Under the pieces are notes generated by a model. The model was given only the letters and a program-made list of their open reading frames with translations, was not told the origin of the DNA and ran no database searches. A DNA stretch of 64,000 nt from Ralstonia condita (GTDB lineage Bacteria > Pseudomonadota > Gammaproteobacteria > Burkholderiales > Burkholderiaceae), in NCBI RefSeq assembly GCF_958405655.1, contig NZ_CATYWO010000007.1:1-64000 (forward strand), given 5' to 3'. This document shows, piece by piece, positions 33,245 through 43,964 of this stretch (positions are counted from its first letter, which is position 1; each line of letters begins with the position of its first letter). The position numbers were made by a program, and so were the translations under genes.

Positions 33245-34147
33245 GTGTCGTCCGTTCCTGCCATTCCGCCCGAAACCCTCGCCCGCGTCACCGATGCGCT
33301 GACTGCGCTCGCCCGGGCTGGCCTGCCCGCACTGGAGGCACGCATGCTGGTCTCGCACGTGACCGGGCTGTCGCGTGTGCAGCTCATCACGCAGGACACC
33401 CGTGCCCTGGATGCCGCCGCGCGCCAGCAGATCAGCGAACTCGCCGCGCGGCGCCTGGCCGGCGAGCCGATGGCCTATCTGGTGGGCGAGCGCGAGTTCT
33501 TCGGCAGGACATTCCAGGTAACGCCCGCGGTGCTGATCCCGCGCCCCGACACCGAACTGCTGGTCGAGCAGGCACTGGACCGCATGGAAGCGTTTGACGC
33601 CCCCACTGTGCTCGATCTCGGCACCGGCAGCGGCATCATCGCCATCACCATTGCGCTGGCGCGGCGTGACGCGCGCGTTTGGGCTACCGATGCGTCTGCC
33701 GAGGCACTGGCCGTGGCGACCGGCAACGCCCAGGCGCTTGGGGCAACCCAACTGCACACTGCGCTGGGCGATTGGTACGGCGCACTCGCCAAGACCGACG
33801 CGCCGCGCACCTTCGAGCTGATCGTGAGCAACCCGCCCTACATTGCGGCCGCCGATGACCATCTCGGCCAAGGCGATCTGCGGTTCGAGCCAGCCGGTGC
33901 GCTCACCGATCACAGCGATGGCCTGCAGCACCTGCGTGCCATCATCACCGGCGCCCCGGCACACCTGGCATCCGGGGGCTGGCTGCTGCTGGAACACGGC
34001 TACGATCAGGGCGATGCCGTGCGCGTGCTGCTGCTCGATGCCGGTTTTGCCCAGGTCTTCACCACACAGGACCTCGCCGGTCAGGACCGCTGCAGCGGTG
34101 GACAGTGGCGGGATCAAAACGCCGCCGGGCGTTCCTCGCTAAAATAG
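33245..34147 (+). CDS. prmC: release factor glutamine methyltransferase
   Basis: PrmC methylates the GGQ glutamine of RF1 and RF2 using S-adenosylmethionine. The approximately 300-residue protein has the N-terminal helical substrate domain (residues 1-95), the SAM-binding glycine loop VLDLGTGSGIIAITIALARR, and the catalytic NPPY motif in LIVSNPPYIAAADDH. Starts are all GTG: 33191 and 33245 are possible; 33245 (SSVPAIPPETL) gives the usual length. Its target RF1 is encoded by prfA two genes upstream. Confidence 0.92.
   Translation: MSSVPAIPPETLARVTDALTALARAGLPALEARMLVSHVTGLSRVQLITQDTRALDAAARQQISELAARRLAGEPMAYLVGEREFFGRTFQVTPAVLIPRPDTELLVEQALDRMEAFDAPTVLDLGTGSGIIAITIALARRDARVWATDASAEALAVATGNAQALGATQLHTALGDWYGALAKTDAPRTFELIVSNPPYIAAADDHLGQGDLRFEPAGALTDHSDGLQHLRAIITGAPAHLASGGWLLLEHGYDQGDAVRVLLLDAGFAQVFTTQDLAGQDRCSGGQWRDQNAAGRSSLK
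34140..34145 (+). promoter_or_regulatory. -10-like hexamer of grxD inside the prmC stop
   Basis: TAAAAT at 34140-34145 overlaps the last codons of prmC and lies 62 bases before grxD. Confidence 0.3.
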
Positions 34148-34207
34148 CCAAGTTTTCCAATGCGGACGCGGCGTCCTTGCCGCTCCCTCAACGAATCGAG
34201 TCTCCTC

Positions 34208-34519
34208 ATGAGCACCACGCACGAAAAGATCGACCAGATCGTCAAAGGCCACCCCGTCGTCCTCTTCATGAAGGGCACGGCGCAGTTCCCGATGTGCGGC
34301 TTCTCGGGCCGTGCCATCCAGATCCTGAAGGCATGTGGCGTCGACCAGCCGCACACCGTCAACGTGCTGGAGGACGACGAAATCCGCCAAGGCATCAAGG
34401 AGTACGCGAACTGGCCGACCATTCCGCAGCTTTACGTCAAGGGTGAGTTCATCGGCGGGTCGGACATCATGATGGAGATGTACCAGAGCGGCGAACTGCA
34501 GCCGCTGCTGGCCGCCTGA
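34208..34519 (+). CDS. grxD: monothiol glutaredoxin GrxD
   Basis: The 103-residue protein is a CGFS-type monothiol glutaredoxin that binds and passes [2Fe-2S] clusters. The active-site loop MCGFS has C30; the glutathione and cis-proline contacts WPTIPQLYVKGEFIGG and GSDIM are present. The start at 34208 (MSTTHEKIDQ) is the usual N-terminus; an earlier in-frame start would be inside the intergenic region. It is followed by ubiX and preceded by prmC, without clear co-transcription. Function is well established for the family. Confidence 0.95.
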   Translation: MSTTHEKIDQIVKGHPVVLFMKGTAQFPMCGFSGRAIQILKACGVDQPHTVNVLEDDEIRQGIKEYANWPTIPQLYVKGEFIGGSDIMMEMYQSGELQPLLAA

Positions 34520-34590
34520 GCATCGTTGCGGTTTCCAGCGTGACCTCGCCTCTGACCAGCGCCGCTCCCGGCTCGACCGACACGCAGCGC

Positions 34591-35175
34591 ATGCGACGCA
34601 TCATCGTGGCCATCACGGGCGCCTCTGGGGCGATCTATGGGGTGCGGCTGCTGCAGGTCCTGCAAGGGTTGCGTGAATCGGCGGGCGTGGAGTCGCACCT
34701 GCTGATGTCGCCTGCCGGGCTGATGAATGTGCAGCATGAACTGCACATGGCACGCGAAGAAGTGGAAGCGCTCGCGCACGTGGTGCATAACGTGCGCGAC
34801 ATTGGCGCCACGATCGCCAGCGGTTCGTTTGCGGCCGAGTCGATGGTGGTGGCGCCGTGTTCGATGAAAACGCTCGCCGCTGTCGCACACGGTCTGTCGG
34901 ACAACCTCATCGCACGCGCAGCGGACGTCACGCTCAAGGAGCGTCGCCGCCTGATCCTGATGGTGCGTGAAACACCGTTGAATCTTGCGCATCTGCGCAA
35001 CATGACCGCCGTGACCGAGATGGGCGGCATTGTCTTCCCACCCGTACCCGGCTTTTATCAGCGGCCCAAGACCATCGACGACCTGGTCGACCATACGATT
35101 GGGCGCGTACTCGACCTCCTGGGCCTGCCGCAGACGCTGGCGCCAGGCTGGCCGGGTCTTCGCTCGGCAGGGTAG
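34591..35175 (+). CDS. ubiX: flavin prenyltransferase UbiX
   Basis: UbiX attaches a dimethylallyl group to FMN to make the prenylated cofactor of the UbiD decarboxylase in ubiquinone synthesis. The protein of about 194 residues begins RRIIVAITGASGAIYGVRLL, the flavin-binding opening, and keeps APCSMKTLAAVAHGLSDNL and the LMVRETPLNLAHLRNM stretch with the dimethylallyl-phosphate-binding arginine. An upstream GTG at 34540 would add 17 poorly conserved residues; ATG 34591 was chosen. No ubiD in the window. Confidence 0.93.
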   Translation: MRRIIVAITGASGAIYGVRLLQVLQGLRESAGVESHLLMSPAGLMNVQHELHMAREEVEALAHVVHNVRDIGATIASGSFAAESMVVAPCSMKTLAAVAHGLSDNLIARAADVTLKERRRLILMVRETPLNLAHLRNMTAVTEMGGIVFPPVPGFYQRPKTIDDLVDHTIGRVLDLLGLPQTLAPGWPGLRSAG

Positions 35176-35205
35176 CGCGTCACGCGATCCGCCATCGGCC
35201 CATGC

Positions 35206-35376
35206 TCAGCGGTGGTAATAGTTGAAGCGCACCGACGGCCCCCAGTAACCATAACCGCCGTAGTAGGCGGGAGCGGGCGCCACATAAACCGGCGCGGGCG
35301 CGACGGCCACAGGCGCTGGATACACTGCACAGCCCCCTAGCGTCACTGCCATCAGGGCCAGAGCCACGAGTTTCAT
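35206..35376 (-). CDS. small tyrosine/proline-rich lipoprotein
   Basis: A 56-codon frame starts at ATG 35376 with AAGGAC upstream. It encodes a lipoprotein signal (MKLVALALMAVTLGGC, lipidation cysteine at 16), then alternating valine, alanine and proline (AVYPAPVAVAPAPVYVAP) and an aromatic tail YYGGYGYWGPSVRFNYYHR. There is no known domain. It resembles the secreted protein at 40835 in its PAPVY and YGGYxG stretches. It is short enough to escape routine gene finding. Location is likely the outer membrane or periplasm. Confidence 0.65.
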   Translation of the reverse strand: MKLVALALMAVTLGGCAVYPAPVAVAPAPVYVAPAPAYYGGYGYWGPSVRFNYYHR

Positions 35377-35498
35377 GATTTGCGTCCTTTTAGCCCCTCA
35401 AGTGGGGCCGTGGGGACGTTATAAACCGCGCCGGGCGGCGCGCGCGTCATGCGTCTGTAAGCAATGTAACGACACGCTACGAACGTGTGTCCGTCAGT

Positions 35499-36221
35499 TC
35501 ACTGATGTGATGCAGGCTTGGCTGGAGCCGGTTTGCTGGTCGCTGCAGGCGTTGAGGCCGCCACACTGCTCGCCGCCTTAGGTGCGTCCGGATCGACTTC
35601 TGCGCGCATCTGCTCCATCACGGCTCCGGCGCGGGGTGCCCACAGAAATTCCACCGTGCCATTCTGCGGCGCTTCGGGAATCGCATACATCGTGACGATC
35701 GTCTGGTGACCGGCCCAGCGCGCGCGCAGCGAATCCACCGTCTTGCCCGACTTCAACTTGAGCGGCGCCTTGCCCTCCTGGGCGGGCTTGCCGTAGCGGT
35801 CCGACAGCGCCTGGAAAATACGTTGCTCCGTCTCCACCCCGCGCGTGGGCACAAAGAGCCCGGCGACGTTGCCCTGGTCAATCAGCAACACCGCCTGCGG
35901 GCCATCCATCAACTCCGGCCGCTTGGCAGGAGGCACCCCCAGCGAGCGCGTGCGTCCATGCGACTCAAGCGCGTCGGAGCAGTATTCGGAGACATCCTTA
36001 CCGCCGTCGGCCCGTACGTCCTGGCATGAAGGTAACTTGGGCAGGGGCTTGCCGAGCGGGAACGCATCGAGCAGCACCGCCACATCGCCCGGATCGCGTA
36101 CCGCGCGCGGCGACGCAGCAGATTTCGGGTCGGCGGGTGCCGCGAACGACACCGATGCGAGCATCGACGTCGAAAAAGCAAGCGCAGCGAACGTGGCAGC
36201 GTGGCGCGTCCAGCGGGTCAT
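35499..36221 (-). CDS. secreted protein of unknown function
   Basis: The 240-residue protein has a signal peptide (MTRWTRHAATFAALAF, cleavage near residue 27 after SFAA), a middle domain with two cysteines (LPSCQDV and EYCSDAL) and a C-terminal alanine-, proline- and lysine-rich tail (about 200-240) that looks disordered. I do not recognise a family. The start at 36221 has GGAG upstream and a signal peptide, unlike longer in-frame alternatives. It lies between the small lipoprotein and opgG, facing away from opgG. Confidence 0.7.
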   Translation of the reverse strand: MTRWTRHAATFAALAFSTSMLASVSFAAPADPKSAASPRAVRDPGDVAVLLDAFPLGKPLPKLPSCQDVRADGGKDVSEYCSDALESHGRTRSLGVPPAKRPELMDGPQAVLLIDQGNVAGLFVPTRGVETEQRIFQALSDRYGKPAQEGKAPLKLKSGKTVDSLRARWAGHQTIVTMYAIPEAPQNGTVEFLWAPRAGAVMEQMRAEVDPDAPKAASSVAASTPAATSKPAPAKPASHQ

Positions 36222-36406
36222 GCGAACTCCATGAAAGTAAGCCGAGAGTGTGCCACGAGGCGTGGCGTACGCGGGTCTGACCCTCGCCCATCGTGCGACG
36301 TTCCGCCACCCATCTTCCAATGCGCCGCCACCGGAAGGTTTACACACGAATTGACGCAGTTGCCGGCAGCATGACAGCCGAAAACGTTATCAAAATGTTG
36401 CCGGTT

Positions 36407-36436
36407 TTGATCTGGCTAAGGTCGGGCGAGTAGAAT
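36407..36436 (+). promoter_or_regulatory. promoter of opgGH
   Basis: TTGATC (36407-36412) and TAGAAT (36431-36436) are separated by 18 bases, a good sigma-70 match. It lies about 80 bases before the opgG start and no other gene lies between. Confidence 0.55.
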
Positions 36437-36513
36437 CTCCGCGGCACAGACGAATGACCGGCAGGCTTTAGGCGTCACTTTTCTTGGGCCAGCCGCATAA
36501 ACGCGATCTCATT

Positions 36514-38106
36514 TTGAACACCCCCTACGCTGTTCTTCCCTTGTCCCCCGCCCCGCAGCGGGCCTTGCGCGCGCGTTCGGTGGCAAATTACGCGCGGCTG
36601 GCCATCGGCCTGGTGGCGCTGATCTCAGCCCAGGCTGCGCTCGCCTTCGGCTTCAACGACGTGGCCGTGCGTGCGCGACAACTGGCGGCCAAGCCTTACC
36701 AGGCGCCAGCCGATACCCTGCCGCGCCAGTTGCGCGAACTGCGCTACGACCAGTACCGCGAGATCCGCTTCAAGTCGGACCAGGCCTACTGGCGCAAAGA
36801 CAAGCTGCCATTCGAACTCGGCTTCTTCCATGAGGGCTCGTACTACGACCAGCCGGTGAAGATCAACGAGGTCTCGCCGGCCGGTGTGCGTGAAATCCGC
36901 TTCGATCCCCGCCTGTTCGACTACGGTCCGGTGAAGCTGGACCCGAAACAGGTCCAGAAGCTGGGCTTTGCCGGGTTCCGCGTGCACTACGCCATGAACA
37001 CGCCCAAGTACAAGGACGAAGTCATCGTTTTCCTGGGCGCGTCGTATTTCCGCGCGATTGGCAAGGGACAGGTCTACGGCCTGTCCGCGCGCGGTCTGGC
37101 GATCGACACCGCGCTCAATTCGGGCGAGGAGTTTCCCCGCTTCACGGATTTCTGGATCGAGCGCCCTACCGCGAATGCGAAGACGCTGACGATCTACGCC
37201 CTGCTCAACTCGCGCCGCGCCACGGGCGCCTATCGCTTCGTCATCAAGCCGGGCACCGATACCGTGGTCGACGTGAAGGCGCAGGTCTACATGCGCGAAA
37301 ACGTTAGCAAGCTGGCCGTCGCGCCGCTCACGAGCATGTTCTTCTTCGGCGAGAACCAGCCAGCCGCCGCGCTGGATTTCCGCCCGGAAGTCCATGACTC
37401 GGATGGACTGTCCGTGCTCTCCGGCACCGGTGAGTGGATCTGGCGCCCGCTGACGAACCCGAAGCGCCTGCTGGTCAGCTCCTTTGCGACCACCAACCCG
37501 GGCGGCTTCGGCCTGATGCAACGTGACCGTGCGTTCGCGAGCTATGAAGAGATCGGCGATCGCTACGAGTTGCGGCCAAGCGCCTGGGTGGAGCCCGTAG
37601 GCAAGTGGGGCGCCGGCCGCGTGGAGCTGGTGCAGATCCCCACGCCCGATGAGACCAACGACAACGTCGTCGCGTATTGGGTACCGCAGACTCCACCAAA
37701 GCCACTGCAGCCGTTCAACCTGGAATACCGCCTGCTGTGGCAGAAGGACGGCGACAGGAAGCCCGCGCTGGCCTGGGTCACGCAGACACGCCGCTCACAC
37801 GGCTGGACGACCAAGCGGCCCGACGAGCGCAAGCCAGACGACACCATCGCCTTCGTGGTCGACTTCGAGGGTCCGGCGCTGAGCAAGCTGCCGCCCAACG
37901 CCCCGGTTGAGCCGGTGTTTTCGGCGGATGCCAACGGCAAGATCGAATCGATCTTCGGTCAACCCAACACCGCGACCGGCGGCTGGCGCGTTACCGTGCG
38001 CCTCAAGCGGGTCGACGACGACAAACCCGTCGAGCTGCGCGGCTACCTGCGCAGCGGCGGCAACGGACTTTCAGAGACGTGGAGCTATCTGCTACCTCCG
38101 GGCTAA
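36514..38106 (+). CDS. opgG: glucan biosynthesis protein OpgG
   Basis: OpgG is a periplasmic protein needed to make and branch osmoregulated periplasmic glucans. The approximately 530-residue protein has an N-terminal signal (ARLAIGLVALISAQAALA, cleavage before FGFNDV), then the MdoG beta-sandwich (residues ~60-390) and a second beta domain with the ASYFRAIGKGQVYGLSARGLAIDTA stretch in typical order. Start choice is uncertain: all candidates are TTG or GTG; TTG 36514 (NTPYAVLPL) was taken, TTG 36484 is possible. opgH overlaps its end by 28 bases. Confidence 0.9.
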   Translation: MNTPYAVLPLSPAPQRALRARSVANYARLAIGLVALISAQAALAFGFNDVAVRARQLAAKPYQAPADTLPRQLRELRYDQYREIRFKSDQAYWRKDKLPFELGFFHEGSYYDQPVKINEVSPAGVREIRFDPRLFDYGPVKLDPKQVQKLGFAGFRVHYAMNTPKYKDEVIVFLGASYFRAIGKGQVYGLSARGLAIDTALNSGEEFPRFTDFWIERPTANAKTLTIYALLNSRRATGAYRFVIKPGTDTVVDVKAQVYMRENVSKLAVAPLTSMFFFGENQPAAALDFRPEVHDSDGLSVLSGTGEWIWRPLTNPKRLLVSSFATTNPGGFGLMQRDRAFASYEEIGDRYELRPSAWVEPVGKWGAGRVELVQIPTPDETNDNVVAYWVPQTPPKPLQPFNLEYRLLWQKDGDRKPALAWVTQTRRSHGWTTKRPDERKPDDTIAFVVDFEGPALSKLPPNAPVEPVFSADANGKIESIFGQPNTATGGWRVTVRLKRVDDDKPVELRGYLRSGGNGLSETWSYLLPPG

Positions 38107-40664
38107 ACGCCCAGACTGGCGGCGCCGCTGGCGCCGTCCCCTCCACCCCCCTCGCCACGGCGCGATCCGTGGCTGATCAGTATCTTGAAGCGCTGCCGCT
38201 GGCGCCGGACGCGCGCGCCGCACTGCTGCGCGATGCCGACGTCTCGGCCAGCGACGACGCTGCCGCAGCGCTGGCCAAGCTGCATCATGCGCTGGCCAAG
38301 CTGGACCCGGCGCAGACCGCCTCGCTCGAAGCGAGCGCGCCCACTTATGCATCGGTCGGTGCGCGACTGGATGCCGCGTATGGCGCCAAGCACGCCGATG
38401 GCGTATCCGCTGAGCCCGCCCCGCCGCTGGAACACGACAGTCACGGCCGCATCCACCTGGATACCGGCCCCGCACCCGCGCGGCGGTCGATGGTGCCGTG
38501 GCCCTGGGTGCTCGGTCCGATCTGGCGCGCGCGCAGGGCCCTCGATCGCTGGATGCACGGCGGCCAGGCACCGGCGCCTTACGAAGCGCCCGACTCGCCG
38601 GACCCCAAAGGCATCTGGCGCTTTGTCGGATCGCGTCGACGCCTGACGCTGCTGGCGCTGATGATCGCGCAGACCATCGCCGCGACGTGGGCGATGAGCA
38701 CGGTGCTGCCGTATCACGGCCGCGACTGGCTCGAGGCCATCATCATCGTGCTGTTTGCAGTGCTGTTCTGCTGGGTGTCGGCGGGGTTCTGGACCGCCAT
38801 CACAGGCTTCCTGCTGCTGGCCTTCAAGGGCGACCGCTTCGTCATCTCGCGCCGCGCGGCACCCAATGCGCCGATCCCGTCCGATGCACGCACCGCCATC
38901 GTCATGCCGATCTGCAACGAGGATGTGCAGCGCGTGTTCGCCGGGCTGCGCGCGACGTACGAATCGCTGCAGCGTACCGGGCACCTTGAGCACTTCGATT
39001 TCTTCGTGCTGTCGGACTCAGGCGACCCCGACATCCGCACGGCGGAAGCCGACGCCTGGCTGCACATCTGCCGCGCGCTCGATGGCTTCGGCCGCATCTT
39101 CTACCGCTGGCGCCGCCACCGCGTGAAGCGCAAGAGCGGCAACATCGACGATTTCTGCCGGCGCTGGGGCGGCAAATACCGCTACATGATCGTGCTCGAC
39201 GCCGATAGCGTGATGAGCGGCGATTGCCTGACGCGCCTCGTGCAATTGATGGAAGGGGCGCCAGGCGCGGGCATCATCCAGACCGCACCGCGCGCCGCTG
39301 GCCGCGACACCCTGTATGCGCGTATCCAGCAGTTCGCCACGCGCGTATACGGGCCGCTGTTCACCGCCGGCCTGCACTACTGGCAGCTCGGCGAATCGCA
39401 CTACTGGGGCCACAACGCCATCATCCGGCTGGCTCCGTTCATCAAGCATTGCGCGCTGGCGCCGATTCCGGGCAAGGGCTCACTGGCGGGCGAAATCATG
39501 TCGCACGACTTTGTCGAAGCCGCGTTGATGCGCCGTGCCGGCTGGGCCGTGTGGATCGCCTACGACCTGGACGGCAGCTACGAAGAAATGCCGCCCAACC
39601 TGCTCGACGAGCTGGGCCGCGACCGCCGCTGGTGCCACGGCAACCTCATGAACTTCCGCCTGTTCGGCGCGCCCGGTTTCCACCGCGTTCACCGCGCCGT
39701 GTTCATCACCGGCGTCATGGCGTACCTGTCGGCACCGCTGTGGTTTCTGTTCCTGTTGCTGTCCACGGCCTTGCTGGCCAAGCACACGTTGATCGCGCCG
39801 GAGTACTTCACCCAGCCGCGCCAACTGTTTCCGATCTGGCCTGAGTGGCATCCCGAGAAGGCCGCCGCGCTATTTTCGGCAACGGCCACTGTGCTGTTCC
39901 TGCCGAAAATCCTGAGTGTGCTGGTGCTGTGGGCACAGGGGCCCAAGCGCTTTGGCGGTGCAGTCCACTTGGCGCTGTCGATGGTGATCGAGGCGGCGTT
40001 TTCAGTGCTGGCAGCGCCGGTGCGCATGCTGTTCCATACACGCTTCGTGACGGCAGCGTTTCTCGGTTGGAAGGTGCACTGGAAGTCGCCTCCGCGTGAG
40101 GATGCGCAAACGCACTGGAGCGACGCCGTGCGGCGCCACGGTCTGCATACGGTAATCGGCCTCGTCTGGGCGGCTATCGTCTACTGGCTGAACCCGAGTT
40201 TCCTGTGGTGGCTCTCGCCGGTGGTGGGTGCGCTGATCGTCTCCATTCCGCTGTCGGTCCTGTCCAGCCGAGTGAGTCTGGGTCGGCGCATGCGACGGCT
40301 GCGCCTGTTCATGATCCCGGAAGAGGTGCGTCCGCCTCGTGAGCTACGTGCCACCCGCAAGCACTTGCGCAATGCCCCTTCGATGCCGGATTTCCGGCAG
40401 GCGGTGGTCGACCCGGTCACCAATGCACTGATGTGCGCCATCGGCACGACGCGCTTGCCGCATGACCCGGGCCTCGTGGCCGTGCGTGAAGCCACCGTAC
40501 GTCACGCGCTGGAAGTCGGCCCCGACCAGCTGACGGGCAAGCAGAAGCTGGTACTGCTGTCCGATCCGCTGGCGCTGTCCGCGCTGCACCTGGCGGTATG
40601 GTCGTCTCCGGAGCAGCGCACAATGTGGCTTCCCGCCGAAGCGGGAAGTGAGCAGGTTGCCTGA
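38079..40664 (+). CDS. opgH: glucan biosynthesis glucosyltransferase OpgH
   Basis: OpgH is the inner-membrane glycosyltransferase that builds the beta-1,2-glucan backbone from UDP-glucose. The 861-residue protein has an N-terminal cytoplasmic stretch, two spans (residues ~190-260), a large cytoplasmic GT2 catalytic domain with VLDADSVMSG (D,D) and the RRWCHGN product-binding motif (QxxRW type), and about six C-terminal spans. The predicted GTG start at 38079 lies inside opgG's last codons, so the frames overlap by 28 bases; a downstream GTG at 38169 is possible but gives a shorter N-terminus. Confidence 0.9.
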   Translation: MELSATSGLNAQTGGAAGAVPSTPLATARSVADQYLEALPLAPDARAALLRDADVSASDDAAAALAKLHHALAKLDPAQTASLEASAPTYASVGARLDAAYGAKHADGVSAEPAPPLEHDSHGRIHLDTGPAPARRSMVPWPWVLGPIWRARRALDRWMHGGQAPAPYEAPDSPDPKGIWRFVGSRRRLTLLALMIAQTIAATWAMSTVLPYHGRDWLEAIIIVLFAVLFCWVSAGFWTAITGFLLLAFKGDRFVISRRAAPNAPIPSDARTAIVMPICNEDVQRVFAGLRATYESLQRTGHLEHFDFFVLSDSGDPDIRTAEADAWLHICRALDGFGRIFYRWRRHRVKRKSGNIDDFCRRWGGKYRYMIVLDADSVMSGDCLTRLVQLMEGAPGAGIIQTAPRAAGRDTLYARIQQFATRVYGPLFTAGLHYWQLGESHYWGHNAIIRLAPFIKHCALAPIPGKGSLAGEIMSHDFVEAALMRRAGWAVWIAYDLDGSYEEMPPNLLDELGRDRRWCHGNLMNFRLFGAPGFHRVHRAVFITGVMAYLSAPLWFLFLLLSTALLAKHTLIAPEYFTQPRQLFPIWPEWHPEKAAALFSATATVLFLPKILSVLVLWAQGPKRFGGAVHLALSMVIEAAFSVLAAPVRMLFHTRFVTAAFLGWKVHWKSPPREDAQTHWSDAVRRHGLHTVIGLVWAAIVYWLNPSFLWWLSPVVGALIVSIPLSVLSSRVSLGRRMRRLRLFMIPEEVRPPRELRATRKHLRNAPSMPDFRQAVVDPVTNALMCAIGTTRLPHDPGLVAVREATVRHALEVGPDQLTGKQKLVLLSDPLALSALHLAVWSSPEQRTMWLPAEAGSEQVA

Positions 40665-40834
40665 CGCGGCCTGCCGCCCGGCTTTGCGGGCGAAGCGTTT
40701 TACTTTCCGTTACATCGGTAGGAGTTACGTATCACCTGAAGCGCCCGGGCATTCATAGAATGGCTTCAACAACCTGATACATGAAGTCGACACGGCATCC
40801 CTGCCCCGGCCTCGTAACCGCAAGGAGAAGCACC

Positions 40835-41152
40835 ATGAAACGCACACTGCTCGCATTCGTTCTGGGTGGCGCCGCGCTGTGCGCCTCGACGGCGGCGCTG
40901 GCGCATGTGGATGTCGGCGTGTCGATCGGCGTACCCGCACCGGTTTATGTGGAGCCCGCGCCGGTCTACGCGCCGCCGCCGGTGGTGTACCGACCCGCGC
41001 CTGTCTATGCGCCGGCGCCCGTGATCTATGGCGGCTACTACGGTGACGACTGGCGTGAACGCGCATGGCGCCGCCACGAACGCCGCGAGCACGAATGGCG
41101 TGAGCATGAGTGGCGTGAACATGAATGGCGCGAGCGCGGCGGTTGGCGCTGA
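40835..41152 (+). CDS. secreted PAPVY/EHEWR repeat protein
   Basis: The 105-residue protein has a signal peptide (MKRTLLAFVLGGAALCASTAALA), a proline/valine/tyrosine-rich middle (PAPVYVEPAPVYAPPP, PAPVYAPAPVIYGGYYG), and a C-terminal block REHEWREHEWREHEWRE with a 5-residue repeat. No enzyme motif. The middle is like the lipoprotein at 35206. The high histidine, arginine and glutamate tail could bind metal or stick to the envelope. AAGGAG precedes the start at 40835. A near-perfect terminator follows. Confidence 0.7.
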   Translation: MKRTLLAFVLGGAALCASTAALAHVDVGVSIGVPAPVYVEPAPVYAPPPVVYRPAPVYAPAPVIYGGYYGDDWRERAWRRHERREHEWREHEWREHEWRERGGWR

Positions 41153-41178
41153 ATCCTGCTGATACGGCAATGCCCACG

Positions 41179-41212
41179 CGGGCCGCTCATCGACGAGCGG
41201 CCCGTTGCTTTT
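41179..41212 (+). terminator. intrinsic terminator of the repeat-protein gene
   Basis: Ten-base perfect stem CGGGCCGCTC (41179-41188)/GAGCGGCCCG (41195-41204) with a 6-base loop, followed by TTGCTTTT. Confidence 0.85.
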
Positions 41213-41305
41213 GTACGCCGTCCGTATGCCCGCGGCAAACCGACCTATGCTGACGTAGCGGCCACCGCAATCCCGCCCCGGCCGCGAATCGATCGGGAGG
41301 ACGCC

Positions 41306-41794
41306 ATGTCGATCTCCAGTACCCTCGACGGCTGCCTGCGCAGCAAAGGCTGCCTATACGAGGTGATCCGTCATCCGCATACCCACACCAGCACAGAAAC
41401 CGCACAGACCGCGCATGTTCCGGGCGACCGCCTGGCCAAGACGCTGCTGCTCGAAGACAAGCTGGGTTATGTCGCCGCCGTGCTGCCGTCGACGTACCAC
41501 CTGCATCTAGCGGAGCTGCAACGCGAATCCGGCCGGCAGGATCTCACGCTGGCCGATGAGTCCGAATTGCGGGAGGTCTTCAGGGACTGCGACGTGGGTG
41601 CCGTGCCGCCGGTGGGCATGGCCTATGGCATGCCGACCTACATCGACAGCAGCCTGATGACACACGGCGACATCTACTTCGAGGCTGGCGATCACGAGAA
41701 CGTCGTGCACATGGACATGGACCAGTTCATGGCCCTCATGCGCGACGCCAAGCCCGCGCATTTCGCGTACCGGATGCAGGGCATCCTGTTCTGA
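41306..41794 (+). CDS. YbaK/EbsC-family aminoacyl-tRNA deacylase-like protein
   Basis: The 162-residue protein is a YbaK/ProX/EbsC single domain, a fold that removes wrongly attached amino acids from tRNA. Visible features are RHPHTHTSTETAQTAHVPGDRLAKTLLLED, the AAVLPSTYHLHL strand and GAVPPVGMAYGMPTYID. The specific tRNA and amino acid cannot be told; some members have other functions. The start has GGGAGG upstream. It lies 30 bases before the CDGSH protein gene, a likely pair. Confidence 0.83.
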   Translation: MSISSTLDGCLRSKGCLYEVIRHPHTHTSTETAQTAHVPGDRLAKTLLLEDKLGYVAAVLPSTYHLHLAELQRESGRQDLTLADESELREVFRDCDVGAVPPVGMAYGMPTYIDSSLMTHGDIYFEAGDHENVVHMDMDQFMALMRDAKPAHFAYRMQGILF

Positions 41795-41824
41795 AAAGCC
41801 ACTTGACTTGTACCGGAGGCCATC

Positions 41825-42055
41825 ATGGCCAATGACGCGGTCGTCACCATCCGCAATGACGGGCCGTACCACATCAAGGGGCGCTTTCGCATCGTCACCC
41901 AGGGTGGGCGCGAATTCCCCGTCGAAGAGGGACAGGCGTGGCTCTGCCGTTGTGGACATTCACAGAACAAGCCGTTTTGCGACGGCTCCCACAAGCGTGC
42001 CGGGTTCGACAGCAATCTTGACGCGCCGACGGCTGAACCCTCGCCTGAGGCGTGA
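41825..42055 (+). CDS. CDGSH iron-sulfur domain protein
   Basis: The 76-residue protein has one CDGSH motif: C-X-C spacing in WLCRCGHS, then KPFCDGSHKRAGF, giving three Cys and one His to hold a [2Fe-2S] cluster with a labile histidine ligand. It has no membrane anchor. Bacterial single-domain proteins of this family are small redox or cluster-transfer modules. GGAGG precedes the start. It appears to be co-transcribed with the YbaK-like gene and converges on ettA. Confidence 0.85.
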   Translation: MANDAVVTIRNDGPYHIKGRFRIVTQGGREFPVEEGQAWLCRCGHSQNKPFCDGSHKRAGFDSNLDAPTAEPSPEA

Positions 42056-42164
42056 TCGCAAAGGCCGCGGGGAGCGGTTGGAACCGGTTCGAGAGGCGCG
42101 CCGTACCTGTGTACCGCGCGCCTTGCGCCATCCGATCGGACTGTGCGTTGAGTTCCGAACGGTC

Positions 42165-43832
<1,668 letters not shown>

Positions 43833-43910
43833 GGCGAAAAAAGCGGGGTAACGCGCGTGAAATTGGGAACCCGCGGAGTGTAGCAAAGCCAAGACGCAAC
43901 GCCGCGCGGG

Positions 43911-43940
43911 CAAAAGAAAAGGCGCCCGCTTGGGGCGCCC
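43911..43940 (-). terminator. intrinsic terminator of the cyo operon
   Basis: GGCGCCC (43921-43927) and GGGCGCC (43933-43939) form a 7-bp stem; on the minus strand it is followed by TTTTCTTTT (43920-43912). It lies 25 bases after the cyoD stop. Confidence 0.8.
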
Positions 43941-43964
43941 TTCCGGTGCAGCAAGAGGCAGGCC

